A stretch of DNA of 64,000 bases from Ceratothoa steindachneri (GCA_963969495.1 OZ018331.1:147728387-147792386), one strand, 5' to 3'; counted from the first letter of the stretch, positions 20,991 through 32,650 are shown. Numbers and translations are program-made. Notes: a model not told the origin generated them from the letters alone.

Positions 20991-22029
20991 ACTACTTCTG
21001 GTTTGATGTGGTTTGGCATCAACGCTTTTTGTTAAATACCGAATTCTCATATCTCGTTTCCCATGACCTTTTGATCACTTCGCTGCGGTGTTAGTTCACC
21101 TGTGCTCATTATTATTATAAGCATAGGTGAGTTTGTAAAGTGCCCCTCTTTGTGACGTGGAGAGGTTGCTGAGTAGGGTGTTTAGCACGTTTTTTTATTC
21201 TTCCACATTTAACGTTTTCAACCCGGGTTTTACTTGAGTTTCGCCACTACGCACCCAAAATAAATTCGAATGTCGCACACGTAGCTGAATATCAATTGTT
21301 TTCCATTTGGTTTGGGAAGGTTTGAATAAACGCCCCTTATACAATAATCAAGTTTAAATAGTATTGTTACTTTTAACTTTACGTGTTGTTTTAAACTGTT
21401 AATGTTCTTCCTGATAAGTTCTTTCGTAAGTCCTCTCGTCCTTTCATTGTTGTACAGAGAGCAAAATGTCCTGGGTAGTTTGAAAGTTTACTTTATTTTT
21501 TTCCTACCTATAAAAAATACACCTTTTTTTAATCTGGATACCTTAAATATTCTCATACTCTTTGTTGACGTTGGATAATTATAACATTCGGATAATCTAA
21601 GTCATTTGGATACACTTTTGAGTGTAGATACATACAACATTCGGATACTCATTGTTGTCACTAAACTTCACGAACTAAAGCAACTTTAGAGGACAAAGTA
21701 TAACATCATTGGCCTGAGCGAAGAAGAAAAAGAGAAGGGGCGATGAAATAGGAAACTGGTCCGATGCTCTCCTCTAAGGATAGAAACGACCCTCATAGTA
21801 ATAGTGTCGGATTCTTAATACACCTTAGCCCTTTTCATAATCGACTTTATAGATACAGTAATCAAACTAGTAATCAAAATATCAAAAACGCATCCCCTAT
21901 AAATTATGTATAATAGTTTACATACCTACTTCTTTCTCAGATGACGAAGTTGAGTACTTCTATGTAGGGCTATTCATGAATTTATATAAAGATCAACGTA
22001 CAAATGCTCCTGAATGCTTAAAAAAAATT
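20991..22029. other. Spacer within putative intron 1
   Basis: No gene or repeat family recognised in about 1 kb of AT-rich sequence. Confidence 0.5.
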
Positions 22030-22031
22030 TA

Positions 22032-23539
22032 CAGTAAGGTCCAAAACTAGAGAACAAAAGAGCAAAAACTCATAAAAATACTTTTTTAATTTCCATTAAA
22101 ATTGTACAGAATATTTGTTTAAAATTTGCGTTTGATAGTGTTCAAGTCTCATTTCATAGAACAACACTTAAAAAAGTTATAAGAAAAATAATGTGTAGCT
22201 GAAGACAGTATGCGTGAAGTACTAGAGAACGTTAAATATAAATGTTGCCCCAACCAGAAAGAAACCTAAGTATTTTATAAGCAATTGAACAAAATAATAA
22301 GCAGGACTTCGCTAATTTGTTGCATTGCTCGAGCGTGAATTTATTCTATTCTTATTCCAACTCATTCGTCGTTTTTTGAGCCCTAATCTTGACGCCGATT
22401 ATCATCAATAGGTTTTATATCGGGTTTCAATCACTACTCTCCGCAGGTCAGTTCATCACGTCAATATTTTTAGCACCCGAGAACTGGTTCACCGTCTTTA
22501 CTGTGTGGTACGGAACAATGTTCTGCATGAAACCGGCTCACGTACTCTAAATGTTCGGAGAACGGAGGTATTCACATATTCCTGAAGCAGATTCTTGTGT
22601 ACCACAGCATTTGTTTTGCTATATAAACGGACGAATGGGCAGACTACAGCGCTTGAGAACGTTCTACACCATAACGTTGCCACTTTCAAATTTAACCGGG
22701 TATTCTCGTGCATGTGATATTTAATCTTTCACTTGTACGACGTCATACATATTGCTTTCCATCCTATAGGAGGAAGTTAAATTATTTTTTTGTTGCTGAA
22801 AAACACTTTCCCACTCTTCAGCACTCTACACGACACACTCAATAGCAACTAACCGATTTTTTTTCTTTTTAATTATGAGTGGTTTCTTAGCAGGAGAACG
22901 TGCCTTGAGTCCCACCTCCTTCAAGGGACGTGATACAACCTAGCTAGACACGTACTGGTTCAGGTTTTTGGCTACTTGACTTGAAATACCAGCTGCTGCC
23001 TTAAATCGGTCCATCGACATCCGTTGCATCTTGCGATATTTTCGGGGGGGGGGGGGAGAGGGCGACCGGTTTTGTTCTTCGATTCCTCAGGACCATGTAT
23101 CTTCGTGGGGGTTCTTAGTGTAAGTGTAGTCGCACCTGTTCACCATTATCATGGCTCAAAATGTGAGATCCTGTCATTCCTTCAATCTTCCTTGGACATC
23201 CTGCTTTCTGAAGGATTGGTTGACCTCGTCTTGCCATCATAATGAATGAGTGATGCCTTCAGTGTCAGTCTACAATGCATGTGGGAAAGTGTTGTCATAC
23301 ATAAGTTACGAATTTTTACACTTAAAATGAGAATTCTTAGTTATAGTTCTCTAGCTGTGGACACATTCTTTCTTCCATTACACATTACCTTCCTCATTCA
23401 CATTCTTCAATATTGTATGAAATGAATCTTGCAGAGGCAATTTCAACTAATATCTAGTGCAATTTTTATGGAAATTAAAGGAATATATTCAAGAAAATGT
23501 AGATTTGGGTATTTTGTTTTGTAGTTTTGGACGGTAATG
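22032..23539 (-). mobile_element. Tc1-like transposon
   Basis: 1508 bp with imperfect inverted ends (cagtaaggtccaaaacta on the left and cattaccgtccaaaacta as the complement of the right), each next to TA (22030-22031 and 23540-23541). The length is typical for Tc1. It contains a decayed minus-strand transposase. A run of 14-15 G (23043-23057) interrupts it. Confidence 0.85.
22350..23245 (-). pseudogene. Tc1 transposase, heavily decayed
   Basis: Minus-strand fragments in order are FESGNVMV (GSVMVWG-like block, about 22680), QNIVPYHTVKTVNQFSGAKN (about 22480-22540; the catalytic N/D-x-x-P-H block), then a PAESSD*NPI*NL block (about 22400-22440), where Trp and Leu codons have become stops. That last block corresponds to the third catalytic region of Tc1 (PDLNPIENLW). 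The N-terminal DNA-binding part is barely readable. It is non-functional. Confidence 0.75.
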
Positions 23540-23597
23540 TACAGATTAAAAAGTGAGATAGAAAGTTAATGAGAAATAATAAAACTTTACAGAAATG

Positions 23598-24014
23598 TTA
23601 TCATCATCATCATTAACTATATTTTAAACAGGGAATTATTTTCAGTATTTGAATAATAATTTCATCTTAGTTTGGTTATGACTTATGTTTTTTATCAAAG
23701 TTATTTCTAATAATTCTTTTATAATATTAAAAAACAAAATGGTGAAGTTCAGAAATAAATATAAGTATCGAAATTCGGTGAATTTTAAAAACCCAAAGAA
23801 TTAGAAATGGTGAAGTTCAGAAAATTTATTTTTGTAAATCTTCTATAACTCTATATTTTAGCGAGGTGATATTTTGAAAGGGGGGAAATTTAGTTTAAAA
23901 TTCCTTGTTAAAATTATTATAATTGGCAAAGTTCAGAAAATTTATAATAATTTAACCATGGCTGCTTTTTTTCAGATTTTAAATTTTAATTTTAGTAGCG
24001 AAGCCATTGCCTGC
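23598..24014 (-). repeat. GAT-tailed interspersed repeat, copy c
   Basis: Minus-strand copy with tail atcatcatcatc (23601-23612), shared body (ttggttatgacttatgtttt; ggtgaagttcagaaa twice) and end gcgaagccattgcctg. It lies only about 60 bases from the Tc1 right end. Confidence 0.85.
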
Positions 24015-24464
24015 GTCAGTCACATGAAGATATAGTAATGAAATAAATGAGTTCTACACTTTTACTATCAATTTTTAAAATGAGATTAAGTCTTTTGATT
24101 AATATTGCTTCTAACCTTTGAAGGGAGGTGTCAGATTTGCGCGAAACAGGGTGTCCCGAAAATTATTGAGCAGTAAAATAGGACGCGGCAGTTCTTGCGG
24201 GAACAGATATTGAATATTTCTTCTTGCCTTGAGATATGTGCGAACATTTTTGAAACCTATCCTAAAATTGTTGCTACGTGCTATATTCTATGCCCGACGC
24301 TAAGTGGACGAGCTTGAAAGTCCCAAACCAGTATGATCCTGGCGAGACTATATATGTCCAGTGCATAGTAATCTTTGGGACATCCTGAAGTATGAGTTTT
24401 AAAAATTCTATCATCTACTGAGATTTAAACTGGATAATATGATCTAGTTGATGTATAACTCGTC

Positions 24465-24780
24465 CGTTGTACACCTTTTAGCATTCTCGTTATCCTAGTG
24501 GGCCTCTCAGAGTTCTCGCTATCCTAGTGGATCTTTCATTGCTCTCGCTATCCTACTGAATCTATCAGGTTTTTGGCTATTCTAGTGAATCTATTAGAGC
24601 TCTTGATATATTAGTGGATCTTTCAGAGTTCTCGTTATCCTAGTAGATCTCTCAAATCTCTGGGTGTCCTCGGGGATCTCTTGGAGCGCTCGCTATCCTA
24701 GTGGATGTCTCAGAGATCTCCTTATTAGCTGAATCACTTCGACCTCTCGCTATCCTAGTGGATCTCTCAGATCTCTAAAA
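24465..24780. repeat. Degenerate minisatellite, about 27-29 bp unit
   Basis: About ten imperfect units of the form ctcgctatcctagtggatct with ctcagag at the join. Units differ by several substitutions each, so the array is old. Confidence 0.85.
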
Positions 24781-24829
24781 ATGCCCACTCTCTTATAGAA
24801 TATCTTAGAGAATATATTACTAGTTTGGC

Positions 24830-25257
24830 AACTAGTTCGACTTCTAGTTCTTAAGCTATTTCCGCAAATAATTTGACAACTCGTCAGAGAGGGAATTTGG
24901 AAAATATTTCGGCAGCTAGTTCGGCGACTAGTTTAACAGATAGTTCTTCAAATACATACCTTAGCAAATTGGCTGACAGTTAGTTTGGCAACTACTTCGC
25001 CAAATAGTTCGGCAAATAGTTCAACAGCTACTTCGGCAACTATCTCGACAGCTATTTCGAGAGTTAATCTCGGCAAATAGTTCAACGACTACTTAGGCAA
25101 ATAATTCGGTAAATGTTTGACAGCTAACTCGACAACTAGTTCTGCAGCTAGTTAGATAGCTAGTTCTGCAAATAGTTTGACAACTGTTTCGGAAAATAAT
25201 TTCACAGCTAGTTCGGCAGCTAGGTCGGAAGCCAGTTCGGCAGCTAGTTGTTAGATG
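24830..25257 (+). repeat. Degenerate 12-bp minisatellite reading as Ser/Ala/Thr repeats
   Basis: A dodecamer close to agttcggcaact recurs about 35 times with drift. In one frame the better stretches read SSANSSTATSATISTAIS and FTASSAARSEASSAASC before a stop at 25255. Several in-frame stops break it. It may be a decayed Ser/Thr-rich coding repeat or simply a non-coding minisatellite whose period is a multiple of three. I cannot tell which. Confidence 0.7.
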
Positions 25258-25516
25258 AGCTCAAATAATTGTATGGAATTAACGACTCTGGATCTCAACT
25301 TAGTCTCCAGTTTACAACAGGAACCCGAATAAACATACACATGTGGCTCTTCTTTGCTGTTGGTTTTGAGTTTTTTACTTAAAGTATTTTTGGAGCTGGT
25401 AAAGATTAGCAACTTACACTCGTTTCTGATTACTAACCTTTCAAGAAAGATTTTCGTACGAATGTTTTTATTTGAATATTTTTAGCGGTTTGACCGTTTG
25501 TTAGTTTATATGATTA

Positions 25517-25850
25517 CCAGGCAATGGCTTCGCCACTCCCTCCTACGTGGGGAGCTTGCGCTTCGCTACTAGAAATAGAATTTAAAATCTAAAAATAGCA
25601 GCCATGGTTTAATTTTTCTAAATTTTCTGAACTTTAAAATTTGTAATTCTTTGGGTTTTAAAAAATTCAACAAATTTCGATACTTATATTTATTTCTGAA
25701 CTTCACCATTTTGTTTTTTTGATATTATAAAAGAATTATTAGAAATAACTTTGATAAAAAAAAACATAAGTCATACTCAAACTAAGATGAAATTATTATT
25801 CAAATACTAAAAAAATCTCCTTAAATTATAGTTAGTGACAAGTTATTGAA
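25517..25850 (+). repeat. GAT-tailed interspersed repeat, copy d
   Basis: Starts ccaggcaatggcttcgccac and runs through gcagccatggtt and gaacttcaccattttg to gttagtgacaag. The GAT tail has been lost or never extended. Confidence 0.85.
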
Positions 25851-26930
25851 TTTTCTTAACTCGGAAATTTGAAGATCTAATCTTTACCTCGAAACTTATT
25901 TTTTTAAATTTTTAACAGCTCTGTATTTTCCGATAAAATTATTTGTGATTGAATGTGATGTCAATTAATTTGTTGGGAAAACACTAATTGTTTTATCAAT
26001 GCCATTTATAGTTATTTATTCAGATGCCTTTAGATTAGGAAGGAGACAATAGCTCTTATCTTTTGCGACATTAGAAATCGACGGAAATTTGGAATAAGAC
26101 GGACGCAAGCGGGTTTTTTTTTATGTCCCGTCAAACTCGCGCTACGATGCTAAATAGTTAAAGGTCTCTACCTCTCTTTTGGAATAACAACATTATTTTG
26201 GCGATTTTTTGCCGTTAATTTGTTAAATTACCAAACCTAAACATGTTTAAATAACCTACTATCCCTAACACTCCACATCGTAGTTAAATTAGCGTCTTAC
26301 CTGAATGTGATGTTATCTCTTGTGACCAATTTCTCTAATATTACCTTTAAAAACAACAACCTTTAATTTGCTATTTTGAAACGATCGAACGTAACTTTTG
26401 CCGTCTCGTGCTATTTAAAGATAGCGTTGCAAAAGGATGATTTTTTCATTTTATAAACTTTCTGATTAGTTAAGCAAATGCAAACAACATAATAATTATA
26501 TAAAACTAATAAATCAAAATTAACCTCATAAACAAGTCCAATAGTTCAATTATGAAAATAATAATAAAACTTAACTGTAAACAATCGGAACTTAGCCATG
26601 TTAAAGAATTCTTGCGTTGCAAAACAGGATCAAATTATTGACTTTTCGTGGATTGTAGATTATGCGTTAGAGCATTGGCCTGGACATAGAAGAGCGCTCG
26701 ATGATATAGGTTTAAAGCCCACCATTTTTTTATTTTCATTAAAAGGGTAAATAGTTAGATTATTTTATCCCGTTCGTTTTCTCTTTGCCTGTTTTATCTT
26801 TGTTAGGTCCTTACGATGACGAAAACGCTTGTAAATCTGTCTTTCCCTATTCACATGGGTTATTTCGCATCTAATATGTCGCGCGTGGATTGAGATTTCC
26901 CGTTTAGATCGATATACCTACAGGATGCGC
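25851..26930. other. Spacer with one degenerate tRNA-like segment
   Basis: At 26650-26730 the text ttatgcgttagagcattggc and aggtttaaagcccacca resembles the A box and B box of a tRNA gene about 50 bases apart. The acceptor stem is not convincing, so it is at best a tRNA pseudogene or SINE head. No coding was recognised elsewhere. Confidence 0.45.
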
Positions 26931-27308
26931 CACAAAAAAACAGGAAATTTTAGATTACATTATGTATTTTACACAACTACAATTAATTAGCATATAACTT
27001 TTACAAATGGCCCTCAAAGTCCAGATCTCAACGTAATGGATTTTACCATGTGGGGCTTACTGTTACATCAACTCCAATTGCAGATGAGAGAGGTCACAGA
27101 CATACAAACCTTGCAAACTCTGTTGATGGAAGCCTGGAACCATTTCCTGCTTGAAATGATCAAAAGGGGGACTGAAAGTTGGCTAGACTGTCTACGGAAA
27201 GCATTTTGAATACCACATCTAACATTTGTGTTTTAGTTCTGTTTTAACAATGTTTCTGTTAATTAAGTAAACTGTATCAAATTTCTTGTTATTTTGTGGG
27301 GCACCCTG
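26931..27308 (+). mobile_element. Internally deleted Tc1/mariner-superfamily element
   Basis: 378 bp with inverted ends (caggatgcgccaca on the left, cagggtgccccaca as the complement of the right), flanked by TA at 26929-26930 and 27309-27310. It retains only the transposase C-terminus. It needs a transposase supplied elsewhere. Confidence 0.85.
27019..27211 (+). pseudogene. Transposase C-terminal remnant
   Basis: SPDLNVMDFTMWGLLLHQL, then an amphipathic stretch and SWLDCLRKAF followed by a stop (27209). SPDLNxMDFxMWG contains the third catalytic Asp of IS630-Tc1-mariner transposases. The first two acidic residues were lost with the internal deletion. Confidence 0.8.
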
Positions 27309-27889
27309 TAGTATAGATATTTTTTTCGGATCATCGAGACCATAAATCTGGTACTTGTTGTCTGCCTTAAAAAAATATTTAAAAAATGGACAGAAAAGTG
27401 TGAAGGAAGAAGCAGTTTCACGGGAAAAAAATATAAAATTCTTGATTTAGGACAGTTTTCGAAAATGATTGGCTTCCATCATCCCTTTTGGGAATTGTAT
27501 TTTAAATTTTCTTTCTTGAATTCATTGTTGGAAAAGGAAAATCGGGAATATACACAAAATTTATTCTGTTTATACACAAACGATCAATTGAAGGTCAGAG
27601 CTGCGTCTGAAGATGTTGATATTATCTCAATTATATAGACATAGATCGATAGCTTTAACAATAACATTATGGGGGAGAATTGAACTTATTTTGCTATAAT
27701 TTTAATAGCAATAGGACTATAGAAAAGGCAGAAGCGTTATTTTTTGATATATAAAGCTCTCTAGTTCAATAATTAAATAGATAAATATTACGTCTTACAT
27801 TTTAGCTATCAAGTAGGTAATAAATAATAATAAAAATCAAGACAAACGGAAAAATACAATATTATTATTTTTGAAATAGCCTCGTCCTT

Positions 27890-28240
27890 AACTAAACAAA
27901 GATTAAGGTTTATATGCGATGATATAGATTTAACTTTGACTAATGATGCGATGTTAGTAGAAAGAATACATGTATGCGAAACACTTGGAAACAGCGATCA
28001 CAACATAATTTGATTTAATATAAATAATTCAAAAAATGTCCATGAGAGTTTTCAACTCATAGATGACTTTAAGTCTTTTAATTATGATATTTTCCAGTCC
28101 GCTTTAAATTTTTGAATTGGGGGGAAATTTAAGCGATGTAGACCCCCCCCTCCCCTCGGAAAAAGTACAATGGATTTCAGAGTTCGTTTTCACTATATAT
28201 AACGAAATAAGGTGGTTTAACATAGAGCTTCTAATAGGTA
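27890..28240 (+). pseudogene. CR1-type endonuclease fragment
   Basis: LTLTNDAMLVERIHVCETLG followed by NSDHNII matches the Ser-Asp-His end of the CR1 endonuclease. Compare TLGNSDHQIVRF in the element at 10261-11049. After it, further downstream ORF2-like text occurs (EIRWFNIELLIGKIRCLG). Truncated on both sides and interrupted by stops. Confidence 0.7.
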
Positions 28241-30279
28241 AAATAAGGTGCCTTGGATAAATATTCAGATTCTTCTGACCTTACACCACCTCATCTTTAT
28301 TTTGGGGTGTGCTGAAGAATTCAGTCTATGGTGAAATTTTCATTTTTCTTCCAAATAAAAGCTAATTTCATTTTCCGTTATGTCAATATTTGAAAGTAGG
28401 CCAGTTATCGAATCTTTTGCGTAATCAACCGAATTCGATCGAATTATCGTAAAAAAATTAAAACAAAACAGTACAATGTTATTTCTAATTCACTCACTAT
28501 ATAAACGAATTTCCTATAAATATATTATGTAAAATTATAAGATTTGCCCAAGACTCGAAGTTTGGTAGTAGGGCAAAATGTCATAGTTAGTATGAAAACT
28601 TGCAAAAAGAATTGATGAACTCAAGAGATTTGTCTAGCAGATTAAGGAATTCTTACTCTTACCCTAACCTAACCCTCTTATTTATTTATTGTAAGCAGTT
28701 GTAGCGCCCTTTTAAACCCTTTGTTAGATCTATACAAAAGTGGAAAATAAAAGACGAAAATAAAAGACGAAAATAAAAGTGAAAAGGACGATCCAAGAAA
28801 ACGCACGGGTTTGAAGGGCGTATCACTCCTCAAGGTTTCAGTTGTAGTGGAGCCATTACCTCCGTTACACCATCTGCACCCCTGTGGTTTTGAGTATGCG
28901 ATGAAATCCTGATCTTTATATTCACGAAAATACATTACAGTAAGGAAACGTGGCCAGTGTCGAGCGACGAAATAAATTCCTGAACTTAGAAATAGATCGC
29001 ACGAAGACACATACTAAGGCACCTATATTTAGTTTAACTCCGATATTGGCACTAGGGCTGATGCCAATAAAACTTTATACAGTAGGATCTATTTGCTTTT
29101 GTTTTGATTTACTACCTACTGGGAGGGGACTTTGGGAGAGGGGGAGCGAGGCTAGATTATGTCGAGCACGAGGAGGGAAAAGTTTGGTGACTTGAAGATC
29201 ACTCACTTTTTAGTTCCCGAGCGATGTCCGCAACAGCCTTGACTCTTTGGCTAACAGGTTGTTGTGTAATTCGTAAACTTGGCGACTGAAGTTAGTTAGT
29301 CAGTGTGGTGAAGTAGAGGCTGATCACGTAGGAGAGGAATGTGATTCCTGCCAAAATGTAGTCTCGCCGGAAGGATGATTATCCTCTCGCGATGTGGGTT
29401 TGTGCGGTCGGTGAACTCGGGATAGATAAATGAACAGCGTAATCTTTGCCACTGCCTTAAGGGGAAACTTGCGTTGGTGACGAGGCAAGTGTATCTATCT
29501 CTCAGCAATCCGGTAGTAATTAGAAATTAAGATGGATTAGATACTGCGAATGGTCGCTAATATTGGGTTGCGACCAAAACTGGACTACAACCTTTTTCGT
29601 GGACGTTCGTTTGTGCGAAATTCATTTTAGGGGGAAAACATTAAGCAATAAAAATTGCGATAAGATCATTTTGAGCGAAAATACTATGAAAAGTAAATTG
29701 AGGGAAATTTAAGAGCGAAAATTATGAAATAACAAATTACATATTAATTTAACATGAGGATATATTTAGTTAAATTGAAATAACACACGTAGGCGTTAAC
29801 TTATTGCGACGGATAGCTCCATAGAAACAAAATAAAAGTGAAAGCACGTTTAAAATAAATTATAATAAATTTAGTTATAACAAAGTCGTAAAAAGAAAAA
29901 TCATTAAGAAGAGAAAAGAAACCAATACAACCATCGATAAATTTTCACTTAGTTAAGAAAGATAGATGGGAAAGAGCTGAGGAAAAAAATATAATTAGAG
30001 CAAACAAGAATAATAAACAACAGGATGGCGCAGGCTATGAAGCAGACCTTGTCAACCTATTGGGGGCCTGCAGAGGGTATTCTACACTTCCAGAACACTT
30101 TTTAACAAACAACACCTAAATCCCCCCAGATGTCAATAAATAGCAAATAGAAAGCACTCGCAGTGCGCCCACCTCCGCCACAGTAAGAAAAGGCCATATT
30201 TCGCATTATTATAGAAAATGAATAAGTATTCCAGAATCCGCATCAGGATCTGCACCCCCCTTCCCCACTCAATTCTTTC
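28241..30279. other. Spacer, putative intron 1, AT- to mixed composition
   Basis: No exon was recognised. About 28608-28665 resembles one arm of the fold-back at 34448-34581 (agattaaggaattcttac). Around 28900-28920, ctgatctttatattc recalls the SINE body. 28745-28795 repeats aaataaaagacgaaaat. Confidence 0.45.
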
Positions 30280-30385
30280 TTGACCTCTAACTTCCGCCTC
30301 CATAAAATATCATCGAAATCTGTCCATAACCTTTTGAGATATTTTGTACACAACAACCATAATCACATAAACTCCGCCAAATCTG
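30280..30385. repeat. Possible LINE/SINE 3' tail remnant
   Basis: catcgaaatctgtccataac followed by cttttgagatattttg and an ACA-rich end resembles the 3' tails widespread in invertebrate retroposons. It lies just before the protease exon. Low confidence. Confidence 0.3.
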
Positions 30386-30443
30386 TTGAACCAGGTAATA
30401 AATTTGAAGACGCGCCTCGCTGACGTCATTCTATCTCTTCCAG

Positions 30444-30718
30444 AAGCGGCAAAACGGCGGCGAAAGAGCAATAAAAATGGCCTTATCGACCTCTATCGAT
30501 CATTCGAAGATAAGGAGCCGACCTGTCGGTGTGGGGAAAATAAGTATAAGGAACCAAGCAAGACCTCCAGGATTATCGGCGGTTTCGCTTCGAAACCGGG
30601 CAAGTATCCGTGGATGGCCGCACTTTGCCTCAATGGATCGTGCCAAACTGATTCCCTGCTTTGCGGGGGCTCGCTTATCAATGACCGATACGTCTTGACC
30701 ACCGCCCATTGCATACAG
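30444..30718 (+). CDS. S1 serine protease, propeptide and His57 exon
   Basis: Bounded by ctatctcttccag and CAG|GTAAGG. It encodes a basic propeptide (KRRRKSNKNG), then CRCG, whose Cys probably bridges to the catalytic domain, and the activation site SKTSR|IIGG (cleavage before 30572). The catalytic domain begins IIGGFASKPGKYPWMAAL, and VLTTAHC holds catalytic His57 (codon 30707-30709). The exon starts two bases from a codon end, in phase with the signal-peptide exon at 16267, and ends in phase 0. An ATG at 30386 is in frame, but the acceptor and the lack of any signal there argue that it is not the start. Confidence 0.88.
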
Positions 30719-31911
30719 GTAAGGGGGCTATCTGTGGTCAGGAACGGAGGGAGGTAAAGCTGAGATTTAGGTTGTGGGTTGACCACGCCTCGATACCGGG
30801 CTCGAGTCCCAGTGTCATCGGATACAAGATATTTCGGCCCGTGTAGGGAGGTGCTACTAATTAGGCAGTGCGTCGAGTCTGAGTATACACGTAGATAGCC
30901 CCCCGCCCCACCGCGTGCGTTGCAACACGCGTAGCCAATTACAACACCGCCGTTTCTTGTGTCTCCATTCGCACACACAACACATTACTCTTCCATCTCC
31001 AATCCTCTCTTAAGTGGGTATCATATCCACACTCCTCCTACCTGGAATGGATGGCTCTCCCTTAGGCCGTGAAGAGGTCCCTTGCTCCCTGGTTTGGTGA
31101 CGAAGAAGTGCCCCACCCTTAACCTTCACCTTCTTCCCCGAAGAGCCGACCCCCCCTGTTCCTTCCCCAATGAAGCCGAACCTTGGTACTTTGAGTTAGC
31201 ATTGATTGTCATTCTGATCTTTATGCGAATTTCATCATCTGGTCTCCTCTTCGCTCAATCAAAGCTGTTTTTGGAAGGGGTGAGAGGGAGGGGGGAGTAG
31301 GGGGGTAAGTAAAGTGATAACATGAGAGGAGATGAAAATGTGTGGGAAAGAAATTAGCCTGAGGGGTTTAAAGAGGTGACTACTCGGGGCCGTCGGGGCC
31401 CGTGAGGTGAGCAGCTCTCCTTAGCTAATTTATTTTAATCCTTCACATCATTCTTACTATAATTAGTGGCAGGTGTAGTAGTAATAGTATTAATAATGAT
31501 GATACTTATATTAGTAGTAGTAGTGAAGTAAAGAAAGTGGTGAAATAAGAAGTGAAAATGCGTGGAAGACAGATGAAAATCCTGCCGCAAGTATTGGGGC
31601 CGGGAGGGCACGCAACTAACTCTTAAGAAAGTAGGGAAAATGAAGTGAAAATGCGTGGAAGGCCTACAACCGCAGATCCTACTACGATCTTTGTTGATAG
31701 GCATCTGCTGGCGATGGGGCGGGGAGGGCACGCACGCATTCAGATGACAGCTGTAACATGGCGGTCCGTGCTACACCTGACAACTTCTAGGGGTACCTTT
31801 TAAAATAAGCCCCCTTTCCCGACTCGGGGCAATTGTATGGGCAATGGCATATTTGTCAAATGCAGGGTAACACAGGGGTGGTTTTAATCCCGGGGGTCTT
31901 TTTGTTAACAG
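30719..31911 (+). other. Protease intron with a SINE
   Basis: Canonical GTAAGG...tttgttaacAG intron. It contains SINE copy 3 (about 30765-31255). The remainder, 31256-31911, shows no gene; some purine-rich sequence with gtagtagtag-type simple repeats lies at 31460-31530. Confidence 0.7.
30765..31255 (+). mobile_element. tRNA-derived SINE, copy 3
   Basis: B-box-like gggctcgagtcccagtgtca (about 30798), shared middle tagccaattacaacac (30931-30946), and shared body attgattgtcattctgatct and catcatctggtc (31198-31245). The order matches copies 1 and 2. Confidence 0.72.
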
Positions 31912-32085
31912 GGGCTGAAGCAGGGGGATTTCAAAGTGGTCCTGGGGGAGAACCGGATCTTTCCTGGTGTCGTCTTAGGACCAGGTTCGGTCCACGGGGT
32001 GAAGAAGCTGATTCCACACCCGAAGTATGACCCCAGGGTTTACTCAAACAACATCGGCCTCGTTAAACTCAAAAGGAAAGTTCAG
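31912..32085 (+). CDS. S1 serine protease, middle exon with Asn at position 102
   Basis: Exactly 58 codons, phase 0 at both ends (acceptor gttaacAG, donor CAG|GTAAGG). It reads GDFKVVLGENRIFP, KKLIPHPKYDPRVYSNNIG and LVKLKRKVQ. FKVVLGE, IPHPKY and LVKL are standard S1 landmarks. The catalytic acid normally occurs in D-I-A-L. Here the codon at 32050-32052 is AAC, giving N-N-I-G-L-V-K-L, so Asp102 is Asn. In well-studied trypsins this change severely lowers activity at neutral pH, so the product may be a non-catalytic homologue. Confidence 0.85.
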
Positions 32086-32650
32086 GTAAGGCAGTGAAGG
32101 TATGGAGCGACCGAGACCCCGGCCCCGGTTCCGGCTAACCCCAGCCGCGGTCAAATATTAGTGGTCCAAGCCCCGGTCCCGGTCCCGCCCCCTGCCCATG
32201 CCCCAGCCCCGAGCTCGGCGTAATTACGACCCCGCTCGCTCTATAGCCGAGTACAGAGCGATGGGGGCCTAGAACCCGGCCAAATCACCACACCCGGTCG
32301 GTCTATAAGTGAAGGTCTGAAAGAGCAAGGGAGGTGTAGAAAATGAGGGTGTGCAAGGAATTGAAGGCAAAGTGTGGGATGACTTGAAAGTGGGAGAGTA
32401 AGGAATGGTGGCGTGGAAGAGAAATAAACATTAATACAAAAAAAGTTCGAATTAGGCACAATTTGGGGTTTCCTACCCAAATGGGGTTGGCGCGTATCAA
32501 CCCCACTCATTACGTATTGCGCTTTGTAGAAACAAAGTGTCCAGGTTTGCGGTTTTCAAGGCAAGCGGCACATATCCGGGTTTAGTCGTCTTTAAAGACA
32601 CGCGCTGGAAGTCGGTAGGGGTATTTTGAGGGAACAGGAGTGGTATCCTC

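Larger units (their letters stand above)
16334..30443 (+). other. Putative first intron of the protease gene
   Basis: If 16267-16333 joins 30444, this 14.1-kb interval is one intron bounded by GTAAGA and ctatctcttccag. It contains at least two SINEs, four copies of a GAT-tailed repeat, a relic of a repeated gene family, a Tc1, a short TA-transposon, LINE debris and two minisatellites, and no convincing host exon. Confidence 0.4.

Noticed and set aside
23043..23057. Poly-G run as a functional G-quadruplex
   Set aside because: A single homopolymer inside a dead Tc1; possibly a sequencing or assembly artefact.
26650..26730. tRNA gene
   Set aside because: A- and B-box-like text is present, but the acceptor stem and anticodon arm do not fold convincingly.
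30386..30443. ATG at 30386 as the protease start
   Set aside because: A strong acceptor lies at 30442-30443, no signal peptide follows this ATG, and the preceding sequence resembles a retroposon tail.
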